Made by a program: the position numbers and the translations under genes
Shown: in pieces, positions 1 through 14,642 of the stretch
How the letters are laid out: every line of letters starts with the position of its first letter
Position numbering within the stretch: the first letter of the stretch is position 1
The notes under the pieces: generated by a model
Databases searched by the model: none
Told to the model about the DNA's origin: nothing
Seen by the model: only the letters and a program-made list of their open reading frames with translations
From: Istiophorus platypterus
Lineage: Eukaryota; Chordata; Actinopteri; Istiophoriformes; Istiophoridae
Direction of reading: 5' to 3'
Assembly: GCA_016859345.1 (NCBI GenBank)
Contig: CM029129.1
Span: 15,129,399 to 15,193,398 of the forward strand
Length of the DNA stretch: 64,000 nucleotides

Positions 1-451
1 TCCTATTTTTGAATGTGGGGCCACAGCCATAATTTTGGTGTAATGATCATTCAATTACAGGCCACTCAGTCAGGAAGTAAAGACGACCAATATAAACCAC
101 GATCCCCTATCTGTCATATTTTTCTCTGTGGCCTTGTGGGAATTGCTTTATCTGCCTTTTGTGAGTGTGTGTGTGTGTATGTGTGCATGAATGCATTTCA
201 CACATCTCTACATGTGTTTACATGGACTACTATATGCACACTCCAGTGCAGATATGTGGACATTTACAAATCCTTACAAGACAAATTCTTATCACACGAG
301 AAAACTGCTCTCGGTTCTTGACCTTCCCTTCTCATAAACATGCTATTTCTCTCTTTCCTACTATCCCTCACACTTAATTGCTTTCTCTACTTCTCACTTT
401 GTCTCAGTGTTAGTCTCTGAGAAACACGCCCTCCCTCTCTCTGCTATTCCT

Positions 452-501
452 CCACCCCTCTCTCTCTCTCTCGCTCTCGCTCTCTCTCTCTCTCTCTCTC
501 T
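452..501. repeat. CT-rich microsatellite
   Basis: A run of (CT)n is interrupted by three Cg-containing units (ctcgctctcgct). Confidence 0.9.
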
Positions 502-719
502 GTCCCATGGTGAACCGCGTGTACTCTGCCGCCTCATTCAGATGACGGGACAGCCCAACAGACTAAGCTGAGTGCTGTCCCTCTACCTCATCTACTCAGA
601 ATAAATCATCCGGCCATTTTAAGGCAAACAGGAATCTTGTCTCTGTAAGAATGCACTGTCTATTAGTCTCCTTTACCGACTGTATCAATGCATTTTGGCC
701 ATCTGGTTACTTGGGCAAA

Positions 720-880
720 TACGGTTAATGTAGCAGGGCAGCCTCCCCTAAAGAGAAATGGCCCCATCAACAAAAGGTCAGAAGTTCAGTCCCTGCAAGA
801 GCCAGTGTGAGTCTGTCATCGAGTGCATGTCCTGTCAATGTGCCCTAGAGCAAGGGACTCACTTTAAGTCACACTGGATA
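720..880 (+). mobile_element. Possible decayed tRNA-derived SINE
   Basis: The sequence caacaaaaggtcagaagttc followed by agtccctg resembles a degraded B-box segment. About 40 bases later, gtgccctagagcaaggga resembles the 'ccttgagcaaggca' tail seen in teleost SINEs. The match is weak and boundaries are unclear. Confidence 0.35.
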
Positions 881-3800
881 CAGTTATGACTTATCACTTG
901 CATAAGTATAATACCAGTATAAGTTACTAATATCTGAGAGCCAGTCAACATGGCAAGTGCATAGACAACGTGGTAGTGTAGAAAACGGCAGAGATTACAT
1001 GTTTCCGGTCGGCTTGCTAGTATTCTTTATAGCTGTTCTTATGATAACAGTTTTTAAAGTCAGTGCATAAGATAAATAAAACTGCGGGTAATGATATCAA
1101 CAACTCGTTTCATACTGTGACGTCATTTAAGTCTTACAGTACAGATCTAGTAACAGATAGGGCAAATCATCATATAAAAGACCTTTGTAACATGCTATTC
1201 TTCTCCTCCAGATGCTGTAGTGTATACTTTTTTTTATATATGTATTGATGCGAATATTATTTTAATATACTTGTACTGTATTAATACTTAAGCTGTATCT
1301 AACTGAACAATAGCTTTGGTTCTATGAAAATAGAATGGTCAGCTGCATTGATTGCATATAGCCTATTGTTTCTCAGTCAACTGGTAAAAGTAATTAGTTA
1401 GATGTAGTCCTATCAATTCTGAACGTTCATCCATAAAGTACTATGAATTGCACGTGGACACAGATATTCACATTTGTATCAAAGCTATGTAAAATTGTTC
1501 ATTTATTCCAGCAATTCAATTTGCACCAATATGATCCATATAGTATTATACTATAGTATTACTATGGAATTACAGTATTATTAGACTATTTTTCGACACT
1601 TCTGGCTGCATAAATCAACATGCAGTATTTTGCATACAACAGTATCCCATTCAAAAAAAGTTTGCTGATATACATGTGTCAAACGTTCCATTTGAGTCTA
1701 CCGGTTAGGAAACACTTAGCAGTGAAAGACTTTAAACTAAAATGGACTGTCAGTGCTCACACCTACAGATATGAAAACATATTAGAATGTGCTGATTGAG
1801 AAATTGTTTTAATATGATAAATCAATTGATTATACCATAATTGTGTCCTCATGTATGCCCTTTTAAAGCACAAGGACATACAGAGCCAACTCTGTAACCA
1901 ATTACCTCTTCACCCACCTACCAACCAAAAACACACAGAAAGCTGGCTTTTTTTTTTTTTTTTTTTATTGCCAGCAGCCATGTAAGTTCTCTGGCTGAAA
2001 ATGGCTCTCGGTGCTGTCAAAAGTGTCTCCTGTTTTAACACATCAGGCAGAGGAGGTGGAGGTGTGAACTACCTGGCAGAGGTTCCCAGACAAGTTTCAC
2101 AGGATCTTTTTGAACAACACTGGCAGCGAGGGATTGAAAAAAATTCGGATTTTAAATTCATTTCAAAATGAATGCAAACCCTCGTAGCAAGACTGAACGG
2201 AAGCTTACTGTTAGACGATATTAATGATTATTTGTGCTTGTGTGCAGTGAGAAGTGGACAGATGTTTAGGTGTCTGCATGCATATATCTGTATGTTTGAG
2301 TATGATTAAATATATTCCAGAGAAAACCTTTATTTAGATACCAGGGTGCCTTCTTTCCCTCCTTGTCTCTCCTTAACACACATGGTGTACACATTTGCAA
2401 TTTTGACTAATTCTCCCTTCCTCTCTCTTCTCTTCTTCTTACAGGGATACCATCTAAACCAAGAGTCCGACAGCCTGGAAATCATACACACACGCATTTT
2501 TATACACTTGCACAGACACACACACACATATACACTACATACACAATAAATAGATGACAGACACTTGCCAAGCACTCTTTTATGCCGCCTCAGTGCATTG
2601 TATTTCTTTTTAAGTAGTCCCTTGGAAAGTTAGTGTTTTGAGAGCAGATGTACCAACTCCTATTGCCAACTTGACCTGGGAGCTAACAGCCTGTGGGCAC
2701 CAGGCTCTGGAACCTTTTCAAGCAGGTACTACACCTCTCTCTGTCTCTCTCATTTCTTTACTTCCCTTCCCTATTTCAAAAAAAAGTAACATCTGACACT
2801 ATTTCAGGGTTCATTGTTTCTACTCTGCCCAAGTGGATGGGCAAATATGTTACAGCTAAGCTAGCTATGCTGCAGAACCAGAGGCAGAGTCGTTATTTTT
2901 TTTTAACGAATTTATTTGTGCATGTGTGCAAAAAGCATGCATTTCCACACACAAGAGCAAATTCGCACGTGTGTTTGAAATGACACATTCCCATCCCTGA
3001 TATTTAGAACACACTTGAGGGAATGAGTGTACCCGCTGCCCTGACTGGATCCAGCGTGACGGACTCGCAGGAACTCTCTCACTCCTAGTTCCTCTTTCCA
3101 CTCCTCTTTTTTTTCTCCCAACAACACTTTATTTCTTGGTTCATTGGCTTAATTTCCCTCCACTGATGGAGTACAGAGGATGTGAGTCAAAATCTTCAAA
3201 GGTGTTTATGGTATGTGCCACAGATACATTGGCCTGGTTGATCATTCATATAATTATGTATGTATTATGTACATGATGGAGAGACGTGCACATGCAAATC
3301 TAAAAAAAAATAATAAAAAATACAGACACTAAAATATGCGCACAGGCTTCTCACTCCCTCTTTATGTTTTCAATGATTTTTCACAATAACAGGACTCTAT
3401 TTTCTAGATTTCCTGCAGACAGAAGTAAACTTTGAAACATCAGTGGATAATTCAATGACTAGCATTAACTAACATGTTACACCTCAAAGCTGTGATCCAC
3501 TTGGTAACATTTTTAGGAAAAATTACAGAAACATGCAGTAACCTGCCTATGGAAACAAGAGAAGTAGACCCTGCAAAATTGTTGAGGACAAATCTTCAAA
3601 TGTAGTGCAACAATGAATGTAAACAAAAGAGATGAAAAAAAAATCCCTTGATTTGAAATACGTAAAAAAGAAATAAAGACAGAACCAAAAGAAAGAAAGA
3701 CAGAAAGAAGGAAAAGCATACAGTTATCCCACTAATGCACATATAGTAGCTAGCATCTCCTACAGTAATGTCTTCATGCATCCTGACTACAGCCTGTCTT

Positions 3801-4047
3801 CCCCCAGAGAAGATTTAGGCCTTTATATGCTGACACTGTTATCATTTCCTTTTTATATTGTTTCTATTTATTGTACTTATTTTAATTGAAGTTAAATGAT
3901 TTCTACACTGGTTGCAAATTATTTATTGAGATGACAGCTCTGGCTTTTGGTTTTCATTAGAGAAGGAGCAAAAAATAGAAAGCTAAACCTATCATCATCA
4001 ATTATACGAAATGCCAAAACATATTCATTAATAATCCACTTGGGTGG

Positions 4048-4066
4048 ATTTGCATATTATTATGCA
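4048..4066. promoter_or_regulatory. Octamer/POU-like motif with palindrome
   Basis: ATTTGCAT (canonical octamer) begins ATTTGCATATTATTATGCA, which contains the inverted repeat TGCATA-ttat-TATGCA. The surrounding 3.9-4.3 kb is rich in homeodomain-type AT cores (attaataa, caattaag). The motif is seen; function is inferred. Confidence 0.3.
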
Positions 4067-5462
4067 CTCTTTCCAATTAAGTAGAGAGGGTAACACGTTA
4101 AAGCCATGTGGTGTCTAAATATAAGCTGATGTGTGTTTGCTTCCTCATGACATCCATCATCCACGTGGATGCTCTCGTTAAAGGTGTCTCATATTAACAC
4201 TGGCACCTTTTCAAATGAAATGCCTGAATAGTGCGCCAAAAGATGATACTGCATTTCCTCTGGGTATTTAGTTGATAATTAATTTTGAGTAAAATTGTCA
4301 CACAAAAAAAAAAAAAACTATACAAAAACCAATACAACTGATGTAGGTGCCCCTGCGTTCTTATTTAGTCTTGCTTAAATTTAGGGCCCAAACTATAGAA
4401 GGTAGTGAACAAGAACTAACATGGTTTTCTAGATTTTTAATATTGTTTTATAATTTTCTTAACATATAAATTTGAAAGGAAACTCTTCATTTGTTGTAAT
4501 TATGTATACTTCTTATGAGCATTTGTGAACAGACCAGCATGGTAGAATTCTGTTCAACAGCATTGCTATAGTAAATTAATAATGCATGATTAAAACTTCT
4601 CATCTAAAACATTAGTATTTTTTTCAACAATAAAAATATGCAATGTGATTTAAAAAATGCAATATAAACTGGATGGAACCCAAAAATTGGAATCCATTTT
4701 TTCAAAAAACATATCCTGAAGTTGCAAAGCTTTCAGGAGTTGGTTGTGAATAAGAAACTCTATTGTCAGACAAGAACATCAATATTGGACAATTCTGTAA
4801 AAACCCAGATTATATCCAATGCCAAGGATTTAAGATTGTCACTTTTTACACTATCTGTGCATAGCAGCTATGGTGTAACTAAGGTAAGGAAAGTGTTAGG
4901 CTACTAAAAGATGTGGTTAAGGTTAAGGTTAGAGGAAGAACATAGTCATGGTTAAAATGAGATTCTAACATCCTTGGTTTGGAAGCACAACTGTACAATT
5001 TAAATCTTTTTGCAGTTGACACTGAAATGATCTGCAACTGTGGCCTAGTGTTGTGAATAAATGAGGGCAAAGTATTTAATCATGTTAAGGCCTATTGTTG
5101 CATGTTATTTTTTCTCTCGTGTACACCTGAGGACTAAAAGGACATTGGTGTCAGACTGTATGAACTGTCTTTGTATCCTCCCCCTTTCTGCACTTCATTC
5201 ATCACCCTCCACTCCTCTGTCTTTGAGGCAGAGGCTGAAGAGACAGGGCATCTCTGCCCTTATTGCCCTGCGTGTCAGCCTCTATTGTAGGACAACCTGA
5301 CTGCCAGTGAACTCAGACTGCTACAGAACTGCTGGCTCAACCCCAGTGGAGCCCCAGAAAACTGCCGACCTCCCACCTCCAGCAGTGACTGAGTGTTTTT
5401 TCTGTGGAATAAAATTCAACTGAATAGTCAAACAGAAATAAGTGAGGGGCGTGTTATATAAT

Positions 5463-5506
5463 TGTGTGTGTGCGTGTGTGCGTGTGTGCGTGCGTGCGTG
5501 TGTGTG
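5463..5506. repeat. GT microsatellite with cg interruptions
   Basis: (GT)n is mixed with gtgcgt units; about 44 bp. Confidence 0.9.
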
Positions 5507-8500
5507 AACTTTTTTATATGACTGGGCTCATTTGCTTTTACCAGTGACCCAATTGATCTGCCCTCTGACCCCAGCCTAGCCGCTCAGCTCTGTCACACCA
5601 CTGGGAAAACCACACTTGCATGACCTCCGACCCTATATGTGCTTGTTAGGGTTGTTGAATGTAGAAGGTTGTGAACTCCATAGAATATAGAATTCTATTG
5701 CTATGGTGACTGTGACCATAAACTGCCCTTTAGCCATTACATTTCATTCCACTGGCATGAGCTTTATTGATTCTTTAATTTAACCTATGTTAATCCTTTT
5801 TTTTTTTCATTTCAACACTGTCTTTTGCCCCAAAACTGTAGATACAATTTAGAAGACAATGAATGCTTCACATTGTTATTTTTCGTGTATATTTTGTGAA
5901 TATGATAAGGTATTTCCGTAGGTTGCTATTTGTATTCCAACTGTATGACCCTGCTTGATGATCAGCTGCAATGCATTAACCATTTGTACAGGTCTGAATT
6001 ACAAACCACAACTTTTGTATTTTAGCTGTTTAGTTTCCCCCACATTTGCCCCTTGTACACATTGCTTTCCATTAGTTTTTACTGACATGATGATTGCCTG
6101 TTTCTATCACAGCAGAAAACAATATTTGCATATTCAGGTATTTTGTCCCCTGTTAATAAATAAACTCCTACTCACTTTCCCCACAGGACTGTATACTACC
6201 ATGTTCAATAAAGTCAGATTATGTATATATATTTTTCTCTTCAAGGTCTCTTTTTCTAAAACCACCACTGTGCAGTAGGAGATGTCTTTTAACAAAGGAT
6301 TTTGAAAATATGGTCTTTATTGTAAGATTGTGAATATGCAATCTCTGAAGGCCTTCTTAGCCGGGCATTTATAATAATTGCTGGTAATTTTTTTTTTTTT
6401 TATGTGACATGTTTGGATAAAAGAAGTTCCAAACGAAAACACAAATGCAATTCTGGATAATTATTGTAGTCTGTCCCCACTAAAAAAAAAACAAAAAAAA
6501 AAAAGCTCACAGGGGCCTAAATTCACCAGTCACTTATAATCACAGTTTCATTTAACATATGAATGTTATCGTACATGAATATGACTCCTTTGTTTTCCAG
6601 TTATTCTAGTAAAGATGTGACATGAGATTCCATGTGTAGTCAATGACTCATACATTTATGTAATTCAGTCTCGATCCACTCTGTGTGTGGAACAATACAC
6701 AACACCAAACTACAGCTTATAACAGAGGGTGCTGGTTAACATTTGGTGACATCTTGCAATTTTACACATCCAAAAAGAAAAAATGAACACATATACAAGC
6801 AATGCATGTGCTGGGGTAGTTGAAGCTTTTTGCCATAAAGATATGAATTTAGCCCTAAAGGAAAGTGACCCTGGCAGTATTAACTCTCCGTTCATCCACC
6901 AGGAATGATGTAACCCCCATCACACTCTTCTAACTCTGCTTTCATTCCTCTACACTAAGAGGAGCTGGCAGGCAGAAATGACCAGAGAAAAAAAAAAAAA
7001 AAACAGAGGAAGTTTTATCATTCGACTTCCTGTTCCGTTTGGATGCAAACGCATGTGCTTCCAGACCTGACTTAGTCTGGGTCACCATAGCCAATCACAA
7101 AAGGGTAGAGTGCCACCTATTGGTGTACAACCTGAATCCTCTCTCCCCACCGTCACCACCTTTCCACTCTCCCTCCTCCCACAGACACACTGGCGCTCAA
7201 CTCCTACACACACTGACTCACCATATGTTTTTACACACGCACTGAGAAGAATCACAGTTTGAACACACGCTGTCACACATAGACTGGCATGTACGAATCT
7301 CTTGGTGTGTGTATATTTGAGTAATAGAATCACAGCATACATATTTATTCTAATGTAAAAACAGACAAATGCTCAAAACTCAGCAATGATCACCAGATTC
7401 GTTACATGTGCAAGCAATTTGAGTTGAGCAATCAGTGCTTAGATAAAGTAGCACAGCTGAACAGTCTCACAGTGTCATTTTTTTATAATGACTTCAAAGA
7501 ACCATGAGCATAAATTTTGCATAAATTTTGGCATCAAGGTTTATTGATCAGTTAAGAGGCTATTCACTATGTAGTATCTCTATTTATGTGTTTATTTAAT
7601 TTAATTCAATAAAATACTGGGGGGGGGGTCATATATTGTTTCATCAGGGGAAAAACATTCTTTTTAATTAGTAATTTGTTCTTCAATATAAAAAAATGAA
7701 AAGATAATACTTAATGGAATTAAAATTTATAAAGCTTGAAAAGAGAGAGGGAGGCAGACCAAGTATTTTTTGGCAAGATGCGCACATAATTTTCTCAGGC
7801 ACATCTAAACTTACCCACCTTTTTTAGAAATGATCTTATCCACAGAAAATCCTTACATAATGGAAGTTTTGTGAGCAGCTGCTGTTCATTGTTTCTCGCA
7901 ATACCGGTGTATGTGTATTACATGAATTCATCTAATGAAGCTGCTTAGCTTCCACAGTCATGGGGATGTGAAGGAATAGCTGTTAGAACAAGGGTGATAC
8001 GTGTAGGTAGAGACAAAGGAAGGTGTATTATTCTGCTGACCTTTGACCGCCAGGAAAAACTGTTTATACGCACACAAATTTGCACACACACACCAACAAG
8101 AAAACATATGCTGCCCCCTACACAGACACACACAGCAGAGTGAGTGAGGGTAGCCGGGCCAAACCGTAGCTGTGTTTTAGTGCTCCTCCAGTGTTAACGA
8201 TTTCCACAGCGCTGTCAGCAGGCGCCATATTAACCACATCAGATTCACTCAAATGCCAGACTGTCACATGCAGTCTGATTCATCAACTTTCCACGCTGTC
8301 AACCCAGGGGAGAGAAGAAGATAGAGAGAAGGAGGGAGGGAGAGAGGGAGGGGGCAGAGAGGGGACAGAAACGGAAGGTGAGAGGAAATATGCAAAGATG
8401 GTGAGGTGCGGGGAGAGTCAGGAATAAACTGAGAAGTGGCAACTGAAGAAAACCAGAAGGACTGAGACAAAATAAGTAGAAGGAGGGCGGGGGATAGTGG

Positions 8501-11500
8501 ATTCAGATGAAAGATGAATAAATAAAAGAGGCACACAAGCAGAACTCGTGCTCTCCCGTGCCTGACATGCCAAGCTGGTGTGCGAGAAGTAACACAATGG
8601 CCCAAACCAGTCAATAACCCCAGAATTCTGAGTGGCACACAGATGGGAAACATACTCAGACTTCTTTCTGTCTCCCTCTCTGTGACAGAGCCACATAAAT
8701 ACAAGTGGTAGTGTTTTTAGTGTGGAGCTGGGAGCTGAATCTCATTTTGTTTCGTTACATCTCCCCCTTCTCTGAAGGATGTAATGTGGTGTCATGCACA
8801 AATATCTCCAATTCCATTTGCTGCTCTGAGGCAGTACGGTATATGAAACAATACTTAAGAGGTTTCACATATAGAGTATCTTGAATGGCACTATCGCCAG
8901 GCGTATCACATTTCAGCTGTTGAATATATGGAAAAATATGGACCTGAAGCGTTTTGAAGAGCATTGATCCAGTAAGGCTTTTGTGGTCCTTATGTAGTCA
9001 ATCTCTTATCGACCCAAGGAGAAAATCCTCAGTGTTTAGGGATTTAATGCAACATATCACTGTGTGAAACGTAGATGAGGTCTGAGGAGCTCATCACAGC
9101 TGGAGTGACTTTCTAACTATCACTTGTTGCAAAATCATTTTGAACAAGGAGAGATTGCTCTCTAGATTGATGATGCTTTTTTTTTTCTTTACCTGTTTAC
9201 TTCACAAAAATATCTGAAAGTAAGACTTGTTCATAGGAGTATTTCAAGCTAGATTCACCAGACTTTCTTAGCTGCAAAAACTTGGCATAAATTGCTTGTT
9301 TCAGATTAATGAATACCAGCTGTTCCTTACGAGGTGCATATTCCTGAGATTTGATCATTTGCATAATCAATGTCTTTAAAATTGCCATATAAGGCTGCCT
9401 GTTCTGCTTTGTTTTTGGGGAAGTTTAATTCATGAAAACGTCATACAAGAGCACAGAGAACTTCACTCTGCAGAGCTTGAAGTGTGCTGTCAGATATCAG
9501 GAAACAAAAACAAAACAAATTTAGCAGAGTTCATCTGTCAGTTATGTGTAATCAGAGCACTGTAACAGACATAAAGAGGCAACGGTTTAGGATAAAAATG
9601 ACTCTCTGAAGCAAAGCGGTCCATGACTGATCTGTTTGATAGTCAAGGGCACAAAACACACTGAGACATTAGACTTGAGAATATTATAGCCCACACTAGG
9701 TGATTTTACACTGTAGGGTTCAACTGGACAGCAACATATATAAAGACTCCATGGCAACTGTTCGAGTGAGAGAATTCTTGTAACAACCACTGAAATGTAT
9801 AAACCAGGGTGATGAAATATACCAAGGAAAACCACTAAAATCTAAAAAAAACTTTGGAAAACTGGCCGGTAATAATGACGTGTGATATGGTGAACAGGCT
9901 ATTATTTTTGGAATCAAGTTTGCTATTATTATTTTTTTTAAAATCAAAAAAATTTTAGTATCATATACACCCCCCCCCCAAAAAAAAAGAAAGGCTGTCT
10001 ATCAGAATGATCGGGACCACTCTTTAACTTTGTTCGTATGTAAGAGGAAATTCAAGGTATGAGAAAAATGGTGATTGCCTCAAAGGGTCATGAATCAGTT
10101 GTGTCTATATGACTGGTTTTAGCATGAGGCTCATTGTCTCCCAAATGTGATTACACTGTGAGTAAAACTGAAATGACTTCGTATTCTGAGAGGAGTAGAA
10201 TTTGCTAGATTACAACAACTGTCATAAATAAACCTTTGTGGTAGAATTATATCAGAATTTCTGTCAGTCCCAGTGCAGTGTAGTGCAAACCTTGTAAACA
10301 ATAGATAAAATGTGCAGAGGAGCACTAATTACTTGATCAAACATGCAAGCAGTGCAGAGGAGCATTCAGTCTAAAGAGAAGGTGGACACCAGGAATTATA
10401 CTGTATTAATGTAATCTATGTCAGAAAAAAAATCATGTTGTATAGAGTAACAATTATTACAAAATTACAATAATGAGACTGCACGCAGTTTCTGTCAAAA
10501 AAAAAAAAAAATCAAACTCAATGTCAAGAATATACTGTATTCCGACAGAGTAATGATTTTAAAACAAAGAGAAAACATTTAGCTATAGTCTAGACGCACT
10601 CATGGTAGAAAATAAATGGTACTGACATTTATTATTGGAGGCTTTCTTTGTTCTCCGTAAAAATGAGATAACAAAACGGAAAAAGTGAACTGAGCACAGA
10701 CTTTTCATTAATTTCAAATATGACTCTGTCTTTGGGTTATTGCCCCATTATGAAGTTACTAATAGCCTTAACCTCTCCTGATTTTAAGCCATTAGTGGAA
10801 AAATTGCAAAACTCAACTCTGATCTGCATTTAACCCCTGTCATCCTCCTGTGTAATTGACCTTAGTCAGCTACATCATGGTAAGGTGTATGTACGGACCC
10901 AGTCTCATTTCATGAAAATATATTTCCTGGTTAATTTGATGAGGAACATCCTGTTCTGATTAGGCCAGCACACGGGGGACGGTTAAAAATAACCACAGAA
11001 TCGGTGACAAACGACCTCCTTCAATACACTCCAGCATTCCACACGCTGCTGGAACGGAAAATCTATACTGGACTGATGAGGAGCCTCAATGAGTATTTCA
11101 ATATAGATCAAAAACAGTCTTTGAATGGATTACAATGAAAAGATTTGTCAATTCTTCTCTTCAAACACAATAGCAAATATACCCTGCACTGCCTATTACA
11201 AATTTATTTGATCAAGTGGTCAAATTTGGATTTTGGAAAATATCAAAATGATTATGAAATCCCAAATATAAAGATTAAAACAAGATCCAGCTGCATGCCA
11301 GTTTCTTATTTTCAGACAAATACCCATTGAATCAATGAATCATGTTGTCACACACATTTTTTTTTGTTCTGCTGCTCATCCTCCTCATATCTCCTCATTC
11401 TTCAGAACTGTAAAAGCCTCTTTCATGAGAGTTTTAACATCTCCCCTCAAGCAAGTTCAATTCTCTGCATATAGCAGTTAGAAAACTGGGAAAATAAAAG

Positions 11501-14265
11501 AGGCAGTCGAAAAAAAAAAAGAAGTACTCACTGTACCATATTGCATAATTTGTCATGAAATACTGTTCCTATTTAGTAAGCTCAACAATTATACAAGATC
11601 TTAGGTTATTAGAAAAACCTGTATGAGGATTATATTATATGTTACATTACATCATATGAAAAGTCTGTATGAGCTGATATGACTTAGTTATGACTCTGAG
11701 AAAAAGTGGTATGGCATTCTTGGCAAATCATGTCCATCTGGCAGAAAGGAAATAAAATTACAATAAGTATAACAATCTGTAATAAAACCAGTGTGGGAAT
11801 ATATATATTTCCTAAAATAATTTGTTTATATCGGTATATCAATAGTCAGTTTATATTCCTGGCTAAATGGTATTCTGTGCTATATCTATATAAAATAGAA
11901 AGGCAACATGCACCACCACCTGGACATTAATTAACGAAAACCATTATTCTTATCACTTTTAGCACTTCAAAACACCTAGTAGCCATGTAGGCATGGAGAT
12001 ATAGTGAACTCATTGGCATCAATAAACTGGTCTCTCTATAGCAACAATTCTAAGCATATCATTAAAATCCCACTTGCAACCATAGCAACCATTTTTTTTT
12101 CTTATTGCAAGAGGTCAGCTGGAGCTTGTAGAGAAGATGACAGAGAACCAAACAGCTGGGTCTCCCACGCTTTCAGGTGAAAGGTCATATCTCATCGTTT
12201 TGCCTCAAGTTTGTACTCTCCTCCGACGAATTACTCATGAACACACATCTGTTTCTGTATTTGTGTGACTTGCATTGCAGCCCAAGACTCGATAAGTTAA
12301 GTGAGTTCTTATCGAGGCCGTACCTTGTAATTTTGGTGTTTCTTGCCACTTTCACAAACACCTTTTGCAAAAGACTCTGGATTGTCATAAAGAACATGAG
12401 AGAAGTCTTAATTGTTTACTCCCTGTTGTTTCATGTAGGAAAAATTGCATTCTGAGAGTACAGTTCAAAAATATCAGATTAGCAAGTCCCTATCAGAATT
12501 AATTAGACCTAAAGTATTACAAATAGCCTGTGTATGGCAGGGTAACAAAATAGCATTAGGTTACAGAGTGTAACAAATTATTTGAAGGTTATATAATCCA
12601 TAGTTTCATAATGAAATTGCTGCGGTTTATATGGTGAGTTTTTTTTGAGGAGATATTAAAAGATGTGGTTCTGTGGCCTGGGCGACTAGCCAACTGAATT
12701 CTAATAATAACAATCTTATTTAAACAAGGCATTACAGATGAACAAATCTTGCCCCCCCCCCCATGTTTGTTTTAGACCAATTATGAAACAAAATTTTTTT
12801 AAAATGCGAAGCACCTCATCTCCTTTTCAGTCCAAAATCCACATAAGATGCCTGGAGATTGCATCTTAAATGGCCTGTCGGTGCATACAGGAATCAAAAC
12901 CACAGATGCAGAATCATTCACTACATTTAAAAGTCATGAATACATTAAAGTGGGGACTAATTTCCTGTAATATGTAATGGAGTACCTGGCAAATGTGTCA
13001 GGTTTTGTTGTCAGGATTACAAGCAACACAGGCTTTCCTACTTTTCAAGCGCTGCCTGCAAAATTCACCTCGCTGGTGGTCAAAGTTGTACTGGAATACA
13101 ACTTCATGTTATACTGCATTAACAGAAAAAATGATCACAATTAGAAATGACGGTTGTAGAAAATAATAATGTAATTACTTTTGTAACTGTGATCCTAACA
13201 TTGCATGGGTCTTACTCCTCATTCCTACATACAGACTTACACAGAATGCCATTCATTGTCAACTGAATCTTGAAATAGCATCCTGGTGCCAGGACTCAAG
13301 CCTCAAAATTTGGCGTGACCCTAATGAAGTTGAGAAAGGTCCATCATTACACAAATCTCCTCCGACGCACAATAGCAATAACCTGGTGACAACCCAGAAG
13401 GAACCACTGTTCTGTGCCCCAACTCAACTATTCAAAACTACTTTAAATAAAATGGAGGAAAGGCTAATTTTCAAAGACAAAGGCTCCCCACTTCTCTATG
13501 ATATAGCTAAAGCTAAGGGAGAGCCTGCCACTTTGACTGTGTAATGTATGTGTGAACGGGGCCTGATTATATTGACGATGTGTCAAATGTCACCCAAAAC
13601 TGTGCTGATGGCTGACTCCCATGCTGGTCTTTTAATGAGGAGAATCACAGAGGTACCAAGGATGGGACCATTTAGGCCTGATTACTTATATTGATCCTCG
13701 AGGACTGTTGCACTAGTACTAGTATTGGTAGAATCCATATTAAATGGTTTTTTTTTTTTCATCTTTTCATTCATTTCATTCAATACACAGGTGTTACACT
13801 CTAATAGTTTCATTCGGAAAAGGTGGCGTCATCCAGCAGTTTATCACAGTTGTCATTTTAAATTAAGTAATCATCTCACTGAACCATACATATTGACCTA
13901 ACTGACACATACAGTATATAATGCTGCACAAATTAAGAGGGATCACATACAATAACACACACTCCATTACACCACTACCATAAACTGCGGTAAACAAACT
14001 GACCACAGAGCTGACCAATAAAATGTCTGAGACACAGTCTAAAAACCGGATCATTAAATATTAATCATAATAATAAACTAATTAAACCACTAGTCAACTA
14101 AGCAGCCCTTCTGGTTGCTCAGGTGTCCAGTTCACAGTGACATATGTATTAACTGTTCCTGTCCAAAAACTGGTACACATAAATCCCACATTCAATCAGA
14201 GTGTGAAGTCCAGGCTACTCCTGACGCTGCAGTTTAGGCTAAAGACATTCATAGTGAGGATTGGG

Positions 14266-14266
14266 G

Positions 14267-14299
<33 letters not shown>

Positions 14300-14303
14300 A
14301 TTA

Positions 14304-14336
<33 letters not shown>
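14266..14336. repeat. GA microsatellite, two blocks
   Basis: Two (GA)n blocks are separated by about 25 bp of purine-rich sequence. Confidence 0.9.
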
Positions 14337-14563
14337 AGCACATACTGGGTGATGGGAAAAGCCGATCTGTACTTACAGAGAAACCACTTTTATTAAGCAG
14401 CTTGGTGTGACCTCAACATCTAGATTATACTGGAGATAGACAGTACTGTGGATGCACTTGGCCATTAATCCACATAAAATGTACTAAGAAACGAGCTTAT
14501 ATGTCATGTGTAATAGATCAGAGTTTAACCATTGAACTCCAATGGAGTTTTTATTGGTTTCCA

Positions 14564-14568
<5 letters not shown>

Positions 14569-14637
<69 letters not shown>
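14569..14637. repeat. (AT)n microsatellite, 69 bp
   Basis: An uninterrupted (AT)34 run. The apparent YIYIYI reading frame across it is meaningless. Confidence 0.95.

Positions 14638-14642
<5 letters not shown>

Noticed and set aside
2346..2549. Open frame after a ttcttcttacag acceptor-like site
   Set aside because: There is no matching donor, the tail is low-complexity CA, and there is no recognisable protein.
4911..4931. ggttaaggttaaggttag resembling telomeric repeat
   Set aside because: Three degenerate units only; a common chance or repeat-tail pattern.
8264..8704. 146-codon minus-strand open frame
   Set aside because: Composition is Ser/Leu/Pro-rich, arising from a GA-rich opposite strand. 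It has no domain or splice context and is not a gene.
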